This document shows positions 40,528 to 53,328 of a stretch of DNA of 64,000 bases, piece by piece. Position 1 is the first letter of the stretch, and every line of letters starts with the position of its first letter. The stretch comes from Perkinsus marinus ATCC 50983. Taxonomy: Eukaryota; Perkinsozoa; Perkinsida; Perkinsidae. The stretch lies in assembly GCF_000006405.1 (NCBI RefSeq), contig NW_003215766.1, forward strand, positions 3,382 to 67,381. The letters are read 5' to 3'. Both the position numbers and the translations under genes were made by a program. A model generated the notes under the pieces. It was given only the letters and a program-made list of their open reading frames with translations, was not told where the DNA came from and searched no databases.

Positions 40528-43500
40528 TTAATCCTTCTGTTCTACGGCCTGTGGCATTGGCTCATCGTCACCATCATTCTTCCCAGTCGTCGACTCATCC
40601 TCTAAAGTGTCTCCGGACGTCGCAGCATCAGGCACCGCACCCGCTTGTACATCTCCCTTCGATGCTCCGCTACTGACCTTCTTACCACTAGAGGCCCCCG
40701 CCGCAGGTGCACTTTGATCCAAAGCACTAGCTTGCGCATTTACCACTCCATGAATGACCTAACCAGAAGCTCGTAATACTTGGCCAGCCTTCCATCCCAT
40801 ATTACATTCCACATATCCTTCACATCTGTGACAAGAGTCTCCCCAGCTCTGTCACTTAGCGAGCGAGACGTGGGGTATCTGGAAGAGTAGAAGCTACCAA
40901 GATCAAGTCATCATTACACCCCATCTGAAATTCCTAGCACTCACTTGCCATTGTTGTCACGGAGCTGCAGAGAAAGCTTCGTAGGTCTACTATCAGCAAG
41001 CAACAGATTGAACACTGGTGCCATCTCTAGACAGTCTCGGAAGAGTGAAAGACGGCCAAATATGTACAGACCAAACCTTGCCCGCGATAATGCCACAGTC
41101 TGAGAAAAGAAGAATGATATTTTATTACATAGACGATGCCGAGCACTCACAAGTCTTCGAATATCTCTGATGTGCCCCACATGGTTGGTGCGTACGAGAG
41201 ATACGATGACATAGTCATTCTGCTGACCTTGATAGCGATCTACAGTCGTGACCTAAATCAATGGTAGAATGATGAACAATTACTTGACTAGCAGAATAGT
41301 ACCGTCTTAGGTTGACCGAATAGAGGATTCCATGAGCATCGAGACTTGATAACATCTCGTATGAGATGCTTCTGGCCATTGTAGGTCGCCAGAATGGTGA
41401 TCTTATCGGCGGGGTATCTAAACATAGTAGAAATGTTGATAAACTCCGTACAGGAGATAGTGTCCGTGATAGGCAAGCGATAGAAGGCTAGTCGCTCATG
41501 CTGTAAGGCTTCCTTGCAGTACTCACCCCAAGAGCCGCATGTACATGAACATTGCCACACAGTACTCAGCTTCTCCAAGATTCTGGTAGAAGTACGGAGA
41601 GGGACTCGATTCGCCTTGGCCTTCGAAATCCTGACAGTTGACGTTCTATTCCATTGTCGAGGAGACTTGGAATACTTTCACTACTTACCGGTACATCAAT
41701 AAATTGATATTCGTATGTAAGACCAGTGTTAGCAAGCTCGTTATACTCCTTGCCCGTTCTAGTATTGGGCAAGTCCCCGAGACCTGGGTATCGCCATCTA
41801 TAGAGATTGGCAATGGAAGGCCGGGTTCTGCCCTGCATATCCAGATTAATGGTGGGGCTCTTCAGTCGGACAAAGCGTGCAAACAAAGACTGGTCCAATC
41901 TACCATATCTAAGGTCGACAACGGCTTTCGGAACTGCGACGCCAAATGCGTTATTACCTCTGGAAGGCCCGATTTTTAACAACAGGTGGTAGCTGTTGGT
42001 GATCTCCGATAAGTACCACTCTCTTCAGCCTACTCGACTTGCTATCGACACTACTCTTCTTCTGCAGTAGCATCGGGATGAAGGTCTCGATCTCCAGGAC
42101 CTGAGAGGATCCGGTATGGTACGTCATCACCGATCTATGCTAACCTGTCCAGCTTCCTCCATTACAATATTATCATACTGGAAAGAGAGCTTGAGTAAGG
42201 TATCACGGACCTACAAGAAGCATGACGGTTGATCGACTACTTATCCTGTTGCTTACCAAAGCGGCATGAGTACAGGTCATAGCCACAATCTTAGCATGGG
42301 TGGTTAGGAGGTATATACCACGATCATGGGAGTTACGTAGTAGCTCGAACGGATGTGTCTCTTCTAGGCGAGTGAACATATCCTCAATATGCCTGGGGTA
42401 AGCAAGACGATACACTCCAATGGGCAAGGTTAGTCATGACTGGTAATGTCTCACCTCCAGCATACCGTAGCTAGTTCCAAGTCCTTATGGATGTCATTAC
42501 TCCATTTACCATCGATAGCAGAGGCAAAATACCTGATATGGAGTTCGTCAGGCAGCTCCTCCCTGACATATTACCTCTGGAAAGGGAACATGATCTCAGC
42601 CATAGAGCGATTCTCGAGAGCAGCCTTATCCGCCTCCCGCTTCTGATCACCTCCCGATACATCATTACCAACCTTCCCAGGCACCGGTGCAGATGTCATC
42701 ACTTCGTCATCCTCAGCCTAAGCGGCAGCATTAGGAATGTCCACACAGTACTGTAAGCGGCATCCCCTACCTTCTCTCGTTGCTTCTGTCTCGCATTAAC
42801 GATAGCATCCTTTGCCTCCTCCTGCCTAGCGCCACCTCCCGATATATAGGCGTTCACAGAGGCACAATACTCTTGCCAGGCTCTTACGACATGGAATCGA
42901 TAGAACTACAAGAGATGACGAATACCCCCTTTACCGTGAACACCGGATGAGCCTCTTAGTACCTGCATTGCATTCTCCACCGAGAAGGCGTTATCCTCAG
43001 GGCTCTGACCCAATTCCACAGCCAGCTTCTTGACCTCTGAGAATGGATGGCATAATGGTGACTGGCGGGGTGTCGAGTCTGGCTACCTTCGAGCAGATCC
43101 AATCGCATCTGCAACATGTATGATACTCTTCCCATCTTTGAGTAATCCTCATCTAGTTCCAACAACTCTTGACCTGATACGCCAAATGATGCTGCACAAT
43201 CTCGCGATATCCAGCCTCCGGTAGGAGGCCTTCTTTGAGACGTCTATCATGTCTTCAATACTACCTCTTCCAAGTCGTAGAAGCCTGCTTCCTGGGATAT
43301 CCAACTGTTGGATCTTCGTGAATAGGTCATTCAAAGCTTGATTGGAGTGAGCGATCTACGCAAGCAGTCACGTTGTTTGCGGTGAATAACCACTTACCAG
43401 TAATGTCTTCTGATTGGGATTGTTGTGATACAACAGATTAACTATCTGCACTGCCACATCGGTTTTACCAGTGCCTGATAAGCATCACCACGATATATTG

Positions 43501-46500
43501 GTCAACTCAAGTTGGCTATTAAAGTCATCTTACCTGGAGGTCCAACGACCATTGTAAGGCCGATAGATACCCCACTACGTATAGCTTCCACCTGCGTCTT
43601 AGTAAACGGTACAGTATTCTTCTTGGGTTGGTGTTGTGGGAAGGGGCTTCGGACTTCTGGTACAACACTCTTCGCCTTCATGGATTCCATGCTAGTCCCG
43701 TCCTCCTTCTCCTCCGGGGCGAAGAACACCTGGTACCTGCTTATAATATGCATTCGGTTAGCATTTGGTGTAAGGCTATAGTATCGTACGGTGGCTGATC
43801 GGCCTCGGTCATATCACAGTTGGGATACACCGCTAAGAGATGTTCCTTACTAACGAAGGTATCACGGAAGTCGATGGCTGAGGGCAACCATAGAATACCA
43901 CATCCCAGCAGACTCTAGGTATATATAAATGATGTTGTTATGCTTACTTGATCGAGATGGATTGAGCTGACGATAGTTAGCACTAGATGGATCGCCATAA
44001 CCAAGGAAGAGATCATGCAGCCAGTCAGGGATCACCTGCATGGATGAAGACACGTCTTGCGTGGGAACTACTTATAGTACAGTACCGTATCGGGGCTACT
44101 CATCAAGCCTCTAATAGTGGCCAACACTGAACGGAAGTTGTTCTCCTTGGCCTTGCGCCGGACCAACACATTGAACTGGGAGTATATCTCTGCCTCCATG
44201 TTATTCAAGTCTGCTGCATACTGTGCACAATCTAGATGCACCTAGTAATAGAACATGGCTCAAAGCGCTCGAGTGAACAGCACTGATGGTGCCAACCTTG
44301 AGAGTTCTGAGATCCCCTACAGGCTCCTTTTTATTATACTCGGAAAGGACATTCCCCTCTTCATCAAGGAGCTCGATAACTACAGCACCACGCACCTACC
44401 ATATGGCACATCACCATTTGCTGTAAATCAATTTCACGTTTACCTTTTTAACACCGTAATAGTCCGGGAAATCTGATATGGTGAGCTCACGGAGGTTCTT
44501 TGGTTTGAACCCCTTGTCTCGGGTTGGTGGATCGATCTGACATGAACCAATGCGAGTTGAAGCCTCACGAGTAGTATATCCCTCGTCTACTGATAGCATG
44601 AATACACAGTCGTGTTCACGGAGCTCATCCCATTCCTGCTTTACATGAGGTAGGACATTACGTAGCGAGTACCTCGAAGTCCGTTACCACTTAGTCAGAG
44701 TAAATAGCAACAGTTGTTAAGTTACGTTATCTCCGCTCGGACTTCACTGGGAATAGTTTCTCCAACATTAGGACTCCTCACATTGACTATCGTAATACCC
44801 TTCAACTCGACCGCCATACGTGACTGGCCCATGATCCGAGCAGGGCCATCTGCAGTCTGACGTGTCATATTAAGTCTCGGTATCTGCGAACCGAGGAATG
44901 TATAGAATATTCATACTGATACTTCCACTTACCACATCCTCGAAGTCACCACGAATCTCATAGGTAGACTCCAGACGGTAAAGCTTAAAGTTGCGTAACA
45001 GATAATCAGATATGGTAAGGAATTGGAGGTTTAGTTTGGGTAGAGCGAGGGAATACTCCCCCGAGTAGTGTTCTGATGGCACCTGTACAATGACAACGAT
45101 GAGGAGGATATTGTACCTCCAAGAACAATAGGGAGTACTCACCAGATTGGGATCCCATAGGAGCTTCTCGTCTGGGAACAGTGGCAAGCCGTTAATGTAC
45201 TCTAGCTGGCTACGTCTCTCAGCCAGATCATGGACCAACGCATCAACACACAGTTTTCGAAGCCTAGAGATATGCGAACCACGGCTCTCTGAACGGCAAA
45301 AAGGAAATGTTCAATAGCTTTGCTCTCGTCTCCGAACTCACTTTTTCGTGCCCTGGCGGGGTCTTCTTCTTTGGAGCCTTGAGGATCAAGAGACTCGGAG
45401 TACTCCAGGAGCTTATTCCTGAGGGAGGAGAAGCCTGAGTATGATTCGATGGATGCGCCCCTTGCCCACCTGTCCACTCTGCATGCTGCGGCACAAAGGT
45501 CCACGAGATCATCATCACTAACTCGAGACAGGGCTGAAGTTATCTTACTCTCGGTATCTACAGCGATGACGTATGATTCCTCGAACCAAACGCTGCGATC
45601 AGAATACCAAGATTTCGTGCAGCCAGGAGACCGAGGTCTCTCACGGGCTCCTTGTCTTCAGGTGCATCAAAGCATACTTGCCGGAAGTGGTCATGGGAAA
45701 AATAAAGGCGTTGCTCAACCTAAGAGAGGGATAGCCACGACAACTCCTGAGCCACGTTGAAGCCTCTTACATGAGTCTTGTCTAGGTGCTCAGCAGTATA
45801 GTCGTTAACCTCAAAATTCTCATAGAAATCCAGTATATCAATCAACTGCATGAACAACTTGAGAGAGTCTGCATTAGACCTGAGAGATTGACTGGTATAA
45901 CTGATAGCCGTTGCGTTATTATTATGTACTTCACAATATCATATGCTTTAGCTCTATCAACGAACATCCTATCATGCAGTAGAGGGCGAGTGAAACGCCT
46001 CGTTGGTAGCTGGCTCTGTAGGTCAATAAGGAACTCGATAAACCGCTCCATATACCTGGGTCAATACCCACATTAGCTATAATAGTCGGCAACATCGGAG
46101 ACTCACATCATTCCGGCCTTAGTGAGCTCCGTAAGGCCTTGCATCCAGTCGAAGAAGCTGTCTATCAGATCGGGTATGAAATGTACCTCAACGTACTTCT
46201 TCGAACCTATACTTGAACAAAATGGTGCATGAGAAAGAACAGTGGGATGGTATCACTTACCAGGCTCGGCATCAGAGTATTTCTTCTTCATCGACTTGAA
46301 CCTCTTCTGCACCCTTGTTTGGGCCTCACGTAGGGCAAACTCTCGATCTGTATATAGATGACTTAGATCGTGAGTAGAGCGACATTCTGTAGTACATGAT
46401 TCACTGAGCATCAACCAACAAGGCAATCCCACCAAGCGGAGGCATGCCTGGCATACTTCATCTACCTCCAACGATAGGAACGCATTATCTAATCGAGATC

Positions 46501-47293
46501 AATCAGGAAGCCCCAGACACAAGAGGCTATGGGAATGCTACCGAGGAATTGGATCCACATGGCCTTTTCTCGGTCCTCCAGCTTAGACAGTTTGAACACT
46601 CGCTGGAAGAACGCGTCTACCTTCTGTGGATCATCACTAGTTAAGGAGTCCCAGGGCTGAAGACGTAAGGATATAGCCACCTATGGTTGTGGGGTGAGGC
46701 TCACTTGAAAAGTACAGGTCCTGAACTTCTCGTTCAACATCAAGATGATAGAGAACACATGCGAGTCCTGAGGACAATACATACAACAGCCCGAACTTTG
46801 TGGAAAATCATCATCATCATTACCGTTGCCTTATCCGAATCAAAGAGAGGCCAGAGGTACTTCTCGAGATATCCCGAATACTCCAGTATGCTCATCTTCT
46901 TAGTATCATACTCCACCTCCTTCAGGCTACTAACAACCTTGTCGATGAATGCAGAATCAACCTTTTTCGGCGTGCCCTTCGACCATTTCTCAGCGAACCT
47001 ACAAGTACTTATCGTAGTCCGCGTTGGACAGGGGCCCACTAGTACTTGGCAAACGGACCCTTTTCCAAGTCCTTGCTGGTAAGGGCAGTACTAGCTCCTC
47101 CTCCTCGGGTGGTCTTGTGTTGACCTGACATTGTGTACCAGAGCGTTGAGCAAATGCATGCCCTACCTCCTTTGCTCTGACCACCATCACCACTCCTACT
47201 GCCAGTGCTGTACCCACTCTTCTGTGCCGCCTTCCTCTTGGGAGTCTGCCTCGTCGACGGCGATTGTCCAGCGGGGTTCATTATACTAGGCAC
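40528..47293 (-). CDS. AQR: Aquarius (AQR/IBP160) intron-binding RNA helicase
   Basis: An SF1 helicase of the spliceosome that binds upstream of the branch point. Roughly two dozen exons are spread over 6.8 kb with introns of about 40-70 nt. The N-terminus starts near [16 protein letters not shown] with a Lys/Gly-rich leader, then an ARM-like segment with [16 protein letters not shown], as in animal AQR. Helicase core: [29 protein letters not shown] (the P-loop is split by a phase-1 intron near 43470-43533); MEEAGQ and [14 protein letters not shown] (about 42080-42160); [50 protein letters not shown]; and the last core exon [10 protein letters not shown]...[18 protein letters not shown]. The C-terminal tail (40528-40746) is Ala/Ser/Asp-rich and lineage-specific. 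Identity is secure; individual exon borders are not all verified. Confidence 0.92.
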
Positions 47294-47553
47294 GCCAAAC
47301 CACTGTCAGAAGAGGCTATACTGTCGCACTGTCAGATCGAGCAGACCTCAAAAAAGATACCCTACGAAATGCTGCCCAAATACTATTCCCATATACCCCG
47401 AACATGATGGGTTGATTACCGCTAGCCAGGAAGGTCAGGATAATCCTGATAGTGTCCGAAGATCTCATAGAACGTAACATATCATAGAGATCAGAAACTT
47501 CGCGCAATCTCAGGAATAAAAGCATGTTGAGATATTACCCACTAGATGGAGAG

Positions 47554-50413
47554 TCATGCATCAGTTTTATCCTCGTTAACGGTAGTAGGGGCGACTCCTG
47601 CATCAAGAGCCTCCTTCCTCTTCTCCAACTCAGCCATCTGTTGCATCAATAGCGCTGCATTATCCTGTCTCTGCTTCTCTCGTTCCTCAGAGATATCATC
47701 CGCTACAGACTGCTCCCATACAGCTATGATAGCACTAGCGTTACCCCCAGCAGCAATACCAATTGGACGCCAAGGCATTTGCTCTGATTGATCATGCTCA
47801 TAGCAAAACATGGCTAGAACCCTACCATCTGTTGTGAGCTGATACTTCTCCTGTATGCCAGTACGTTCACTAGGTTTAGACTCTTCTTCCAGGTCAAGCA
47901 TTGAAGGTTCCTAATATACAGTATCTACCTTACCCTTCCGCGTTTCCTATGCTGACATACTACCGTAATGAACATGTGTTTGATATCAGCCACCCATGCC
48001 TCCATCCTCTGTTGCCATGTACGTGTGTCCTCAGGCACTGGTATCATACCCTTCTCATCAAAGGCAATATAGGACGTATCGCTCACATCCTGAGACCCCC
48101 AACTCTCAGTAAAATCAGGAGCCTGTTATTACCTTAGACCCGGTGTTGACCTCTCTACGTACTGTGCTATTATTAGTCTCAACATCTTCTCTCAGGGGCC
48201 CTCGCTGTCTACTGCCGAGCACTGCTGCTGGCGGGCAGATAGTCGCCCGGTTGCCAACACCTCCCTGAATATATATTCCCAAGGCACTACCTATCGTGAC
48301 CGCAACCCTCGTTACCTGCCCATGCTGGTTCTTCCCCCAGGTGTATACAGTACCATCACTTAATCTACACAGGCAGTGATGGGATCCGCATTGCACCTCT
48401 TCTACTTTAGTGAACCTGTAAACGATGCCATCACCCTCTATGAAGGAATGGCGTTGGTCGTCGTCACTTAGGGAGTCTGACTGGGTAGAGGGACTGCTGA
48501 TGTCGCTGTGTATTCCTCCCACATTCCCCATACAGATTCTCTCCACAGGCGAAGAGGATATTGCATTCAACATCCTTTGACCGACGTGCCTTCTCTTCAT
48601 CGAGAATACTCAGTCCCTCTTGACTCTCTGAGATCAGCTACACATAGCATCACTATCACATCAATGATCCACCACCTTCCGGGGGACGCTTTGATGCCCA
48701 GTCAGGTTCATCTTCATGACAAAACACAGATATTCTATTACCAAGGTGTACCCATAATGGGGATGTAAATGGTTTACCACTACGTGGTGGAGGCTGCTGG
48801 GTTAGTTTAGGGCGCCATTGACAATGAGGGTCATAGTAGCTATACTGTACCTGAGCAGAGATTCAATATCCATGACAAGAGCAGCAGCAGCATCAATGAA
48901 CCCACTCGTGGGGCATGAGGGTTGTTATCCTCCAACCTATGCATCTTCTCATCACCCATATTGTATATACTCTGCCAACCTCTCTTACCAGGACCCATCA
49001 TGTCCTGCGGCTTAGACCTACAATACTATACGTAGTGTACTCACTGCTGCCACTACCTGGTATCCCCTAGAGCCAACTGTATCCTACTATCATCCCCAAA
49101 AGCCCACACCCTACCATCCTCACCTAGTACCATAGTATGCCTACCACCACATGATACCTGATATGGACACTTTAACATGCTACAACACCCGGACAATGTG
49201 CACCACCTGCGAGGCCTTCCCAGGTACACTGAGCAGAGGCTTAGCAGGAATACCGAACCAATCCGGAGGGTCCCTACTCTCCTGTAGGGGCATGAGAGTA
49301 CCATCCTACAACAACTCCGTAGCGACTTCAAGTTACAAACCTCATGCTACTTCTGGATTAACATTCTTAGCCTTAATCTTCCTGCCACACTGCCCAAAAG
49401 TATTATCCCCAACCATATAGGTATGACCATAGTCATCAATAAACCCGGCATGTCTACGGCCCACCGACATCGATCGAATGGCGTTACCCCAGCCTAGCAT
49501 CATCAGTATCACACTACATGGAAGACTGATAATACTCACCTCTAGGTACCCACCACCACTTTATAGTAGGTAACCCTTGAAACTCCTTCGGTTGGAGAGT
49601 ACTGGTCGGTCCTTCCGATCCAGTCTCATCTACCGAGTCGAGAAGCTCCTCGATAGACCATGTCAATACCTTCCCTCGTGATGTTAGAACTGAGTATAGT
49701 CAGCCATCAACAGGACCATAGCTACACCCTGTCAGCTACCAAAGACCCTGTCTGCAGAGACCTGTAAGTCGACTGCCTCTTGACCTTCCAACGACTTCAG
49801 TAATAGAGGAGGAATATACCTAGTACGTACCAAGTACGTGGATAATACTCAGCTAGCCCAACCCACGCTCCCTGTGGGATAGGCAACTCCATCCTCCTCA
49901 AACGCCTCTTATCCGATTCAGATAACTCTGTTGCCTTCTTCTGTCCCCACACATATACCCGACCTTTCGCATCTCGAGCTGCACCGAACCGTTTCCCTAG
50001 TACTACTTGCTGCCAACCACAATCATGGAGAGCGAACCACTGTATAGGAGTCGGCCTATGATAAGTAAGGCAACATGGGAGACACTACTGCTAGTACGAT
50101 ATCACCTGGTGAGGTCACTCCCCGCACCATACGGTATGGAGCTCTTATCGCCGAACATCCACACAACTTGGGCATGTTTCGGCCGCCGCCGACTCTCCTC
50201 CAACGTTGTCCCACCAATGGAGTCCCTCTCCTCTGCCAAAGACAGCCTACCAGATGAGCCTATCAATACCGCGGCAGCTATAGGGGCAGCTAGAGGCGCG
50301 AGGGCTGTGCATCCACGGGTGAAGCTGGCATACATTAGAAAAAGGCAATGCTTGGAGAAGCCATTACCAGGGCATGGATGCCCTAGGTGTAGATCACATG
50401 AATAACCCATCAT
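47554..50413 (-). CDS. RCC1-repeat protein, RCC1L (WBSCR16)-like, with C-terminal extension
   Basis: Exons contain successive RCC1 blades: VVWMFGDKSSIPYGAG; QQVVLGKRFGAARDAKGRVYVWG; VGRRHAGFIDDYGHTYMVGD followed by NTFGQCGRK (the FGQCGRK block is typical of RCC1L); CGGRHTMVLGEDGRVWAFG with QLALGDT; and VQCGSHHCLCRLSDGTVYTWG. Human RCC1L is a mitochondrial protein needed for mitoribosome maturation, so a mitochondrial role is likely. The N-terminal leader is hydrophobic/basic and could be a presequence. After the last blade the frame continues through two short introns (28 nt at about 48091-48118; about 53 nt at about 47893-47945) into an extension of about 165 residues: RTWQQRMEAWVADIKHMF, then a coiled-coil tail (ISEEREKQRQDNAALLMQQM). 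I know of no such extension in animal RCC1L; it could be a fused or separate gene. Confidence 0.72.
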
Positions 50414-50549
50414 ATGAGCCTCACTCTGAGTGAGTCACTCAAACCAAAGGGACTATAAAGGATAATAGTTCACAGAACGTGTGACAATAGAAACACAGAA
50501 GGGCTTAGTCTACGTTTGGACGATGAGAATTCCTCAACGATAGGTGTCG

Positions 50550-52893
50550 TCAGTCAGTCGGTCCAGGAACACGTCCTGCGGATATTTGGCATGCCATCTT
50601 ATACCGCATATCAACAATAATGTCTTGAGATACCTCCGTAATGGACCTGACCACACCATCTAACTATATGATCCATGTTCGTATCAGAATAATACTAAAT
50701 TCATGAAGACTATGAAGGAACCGAGGAGCAGCAGCAAAGCCCCACTCGACGTACCTCCCTCCTGATACAGCCTCGGCGAACATGCACATGAATACTCCAC
50801 AATCGTTTGAATTATTTTGACGAGGTACCTACTATACGCTTAACACACCTGAAGGGGAGTCATCTCATTACAGTGCAAGTAGGTGTAATAACTGCATCAC
50901 GTCGCTGCCATCCACTGGGGTTTCGTAGTGGTACCTTGGATCCCTTATCCTTATGTTCATCCTCGATATATCGTGATATGTAACTACATCACCCGAGTAT
51001 AGCCATCATAACAGAGGCCAGGTGCGTACTCATAGAACTTAGGATGGGATGCTCCAAGTGAATCATAATAGCTCAGTGTGCACTCCTTCAGATCTACTAC
51101 ACCAAGTGCCCAATGCTGAGAAGAAGATGACAAATGACCCTTAGTCTCAGAACACTTACAGTTTTCCCAACATGAATGGGCACTATCATCATATCATAAG
51201 AGAAGATATCAGCGTGTCGTCGCTTAGACCACCTGCAGGAGGAGGATGAGCATCCTCATGCTGCTACTGCAGTATCATACCTTGCAACTGATTTGTAGGA
51301 GTATGCCCCTGAGGCGTTGGAGCTGAGCTTCTGCCAGAAGAATGAGTTCCAGAGGAATACCCGTGGAAGGCTCCCTTTGCAGCTCCGATCACTCCGATCC
51401 TATGAGGTACAAGGCTGGCCGTACTATAATTACTATTCATCATGATCACCTGTAACATCATGAAGTAATAGTTGACCACCTCATCATTGAGCCATCGTCC
51501 CTGCTGTAGGCATGACAGTGCATGTGCTGTTATGTCGATATTGTACTGTTTAGGGGCCAACAGCTCTGACCTGCATAAGGCCACTTCATTACTACAACTT
51601 ATCAGTATACATCACAGACTAGACATCCCACATCTAGACACGATTACCTGCATTACCCTGTCCTGCACAACAGTGCTCTACCATCCATACGTTCCTCATC
51701 GGTCAATACCATCCATGATGGTCGTCTGGATACACCACGATCAGCCTCGACAGCAACTTCCGGAGCTGGTACAAGAAAATGCTGTGATGATGTAGTATGA
51801 TGTGCCCTATTACCTCTCTTATCAGTCTCCTTCCTCAATGATAGCTCCCGAGACCTCAGCTCATCGTATTGCTGCTGTAGGCCATTCTTCTTCTTCTCAA
51901 ACTACCAATGATACAATGACCACGCGGTTCTAATAGGATCCATAAACCCTCACTTCATCCATCTTGACAATATATCCCTCAGATGCAGCTGAGTGCTCAG
52001 CAGCCTGCCTATATTCATCAAGAGTATACTCTCTACTAGGTTTAATCTGCTCAGCAGGCCGTGGGGCTGTTGTGTACTCTATTGCGGGATGTATGTCTGG
52101 GCCCCGAGGGAGCCAAGGATCCTTCTTAGAGATTATCTCCTTGATACCACTACTGAACCTCACTCTAGGTCGTCTCTCGACCGTCACCATCGAATGATGA
52201 TGATCATTCACATCGTTGAATTGTAGAGAATGTAGACACGCTGACGTGAGGATATCATTATGCATCTGCAGATCATCCACCCGTCGACGCCATTCATCTT
52301 CATCCATAGATGAAGGCAGTGTTAAGGCAGGATCACTTCGTCGACGTCTCATCAATGACATCCCACGCTTAGGTATCGGGAAGCTCCCTAGAGACAATTG
52401 CCGACAGAGTGCCGAGTCCAGATTTACAGCAGCAGGGCCAGGGAATGTATCCCTGTATAGATGATAGCTTGGTAAGCATGCTTCAATATCCAACAGTCCA
52501 CCACTATTATCAGTAGATAGTCGCCTTCCACGATAGTTATCCCAAATAGTAGCATTATCCGGGGAAGTGTGTAATAGTCGACTGAAAGGATAATGAATAC
52601 ATTGTTAGATTACGATAGCTTCATTACCGGGCCGGCCTCACTGATGGTTCCCTTCTTTCCTGCGATAGATGATATCCACACCTATCGGAGGACTGCCTCC
52701 GTCGCGTCGTTGGCCTGCTGTGTTCCTCAGGAGTACGCTCATCATCTGTTCTAAGCCTCTTCCTATTCACTAGTGATTTAAAAGTATTGGCAATAATAGA
52801 CCCTAGCCGTCGCCAAGAGGACACCCTTTGCCCACCGTCCCCGCCGTCAGGTAGTATCTTCCCCGTAGACTGGGGTACCGTCGAGGACATCAA
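50550..52893 (-). CDS. Ulp1/SENP-type SUMO protease (peptidase C48)
   Basis: A cysteine protease that matures SUMO or removes it from proteins. The catalytic domain is C-terminal: QGRWLNDEVVNYYFMMLQ (51.5 kb), then IVPIHVG, then HWALGVVDLKECTLSYYDSL, supplying the catalytic His and Asp. QNNSNDCGVFMCMFAEAVS supplies the oxyanion Gln and the catalytic Cys. The end is MRYKMACQISAGRVPGPTD with a stop at 50550. The upstream exons (51930-52493, 52624-52893) encode a basic, Arg- and Ser-rich N-terminal region (LVNRKRLRTDDERTPEE), probably for nuclear or pore targeting. One loop (YSSGTHSSGRSSAPTPQG, about 51310-51360) is inserted after the LNDE helix. All catalytic residues are present, so the enzyme is predicted active. 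Confidence 0.9.
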
Positions 52894-53178
52894 TCAAGCT
52901 TCCACATCTTGCAAGGCCAATGATCATAAAGAATATCGGATCGATCAGGATGGCGCACGCAACTCAAAAGTGTTGAGTGATGACAGGCCGCCGCCGCCGC
53001 TCAAGTTCGAATGGAGGCGATTCTCGCTCATATCTCCAGGAAAAAGCACTTGTCTCTGGTCGTCGTCAACCTTTTATTCTGTAGGTCATCTTTATCTGAC
53101 GACGAGTCGGGTACCAAAGTGGCATTCAAGGCTAGTGATAAGGGAGATGCGAGTAATACCCCAGAGGAAACAGTGACA

Positions 53179-53278
53179 NNNNNNNNNNNNNNNNNNNNNN
53201 NNNNNNNNNNNNNNNNNNNNNNNNNNNNNNNNNNNNNNNNNNNNNNNNNNNNNNNNNNNNNNNNNNNNNNNNNNNNNN
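53179..53278. other. Assembly gap (100 N)
   Basis: Exactly 100 unresolved bases between the protease gene start and the following plus-strand gene. True length is unknown; a 5' exon may be missing. Confidence 0.99.
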
Positions 53279-53328
53279 CGATTATGGAGATCTATTCGGG
53301 AATGACGTAAGTGGTAGTATGAGAGGTC

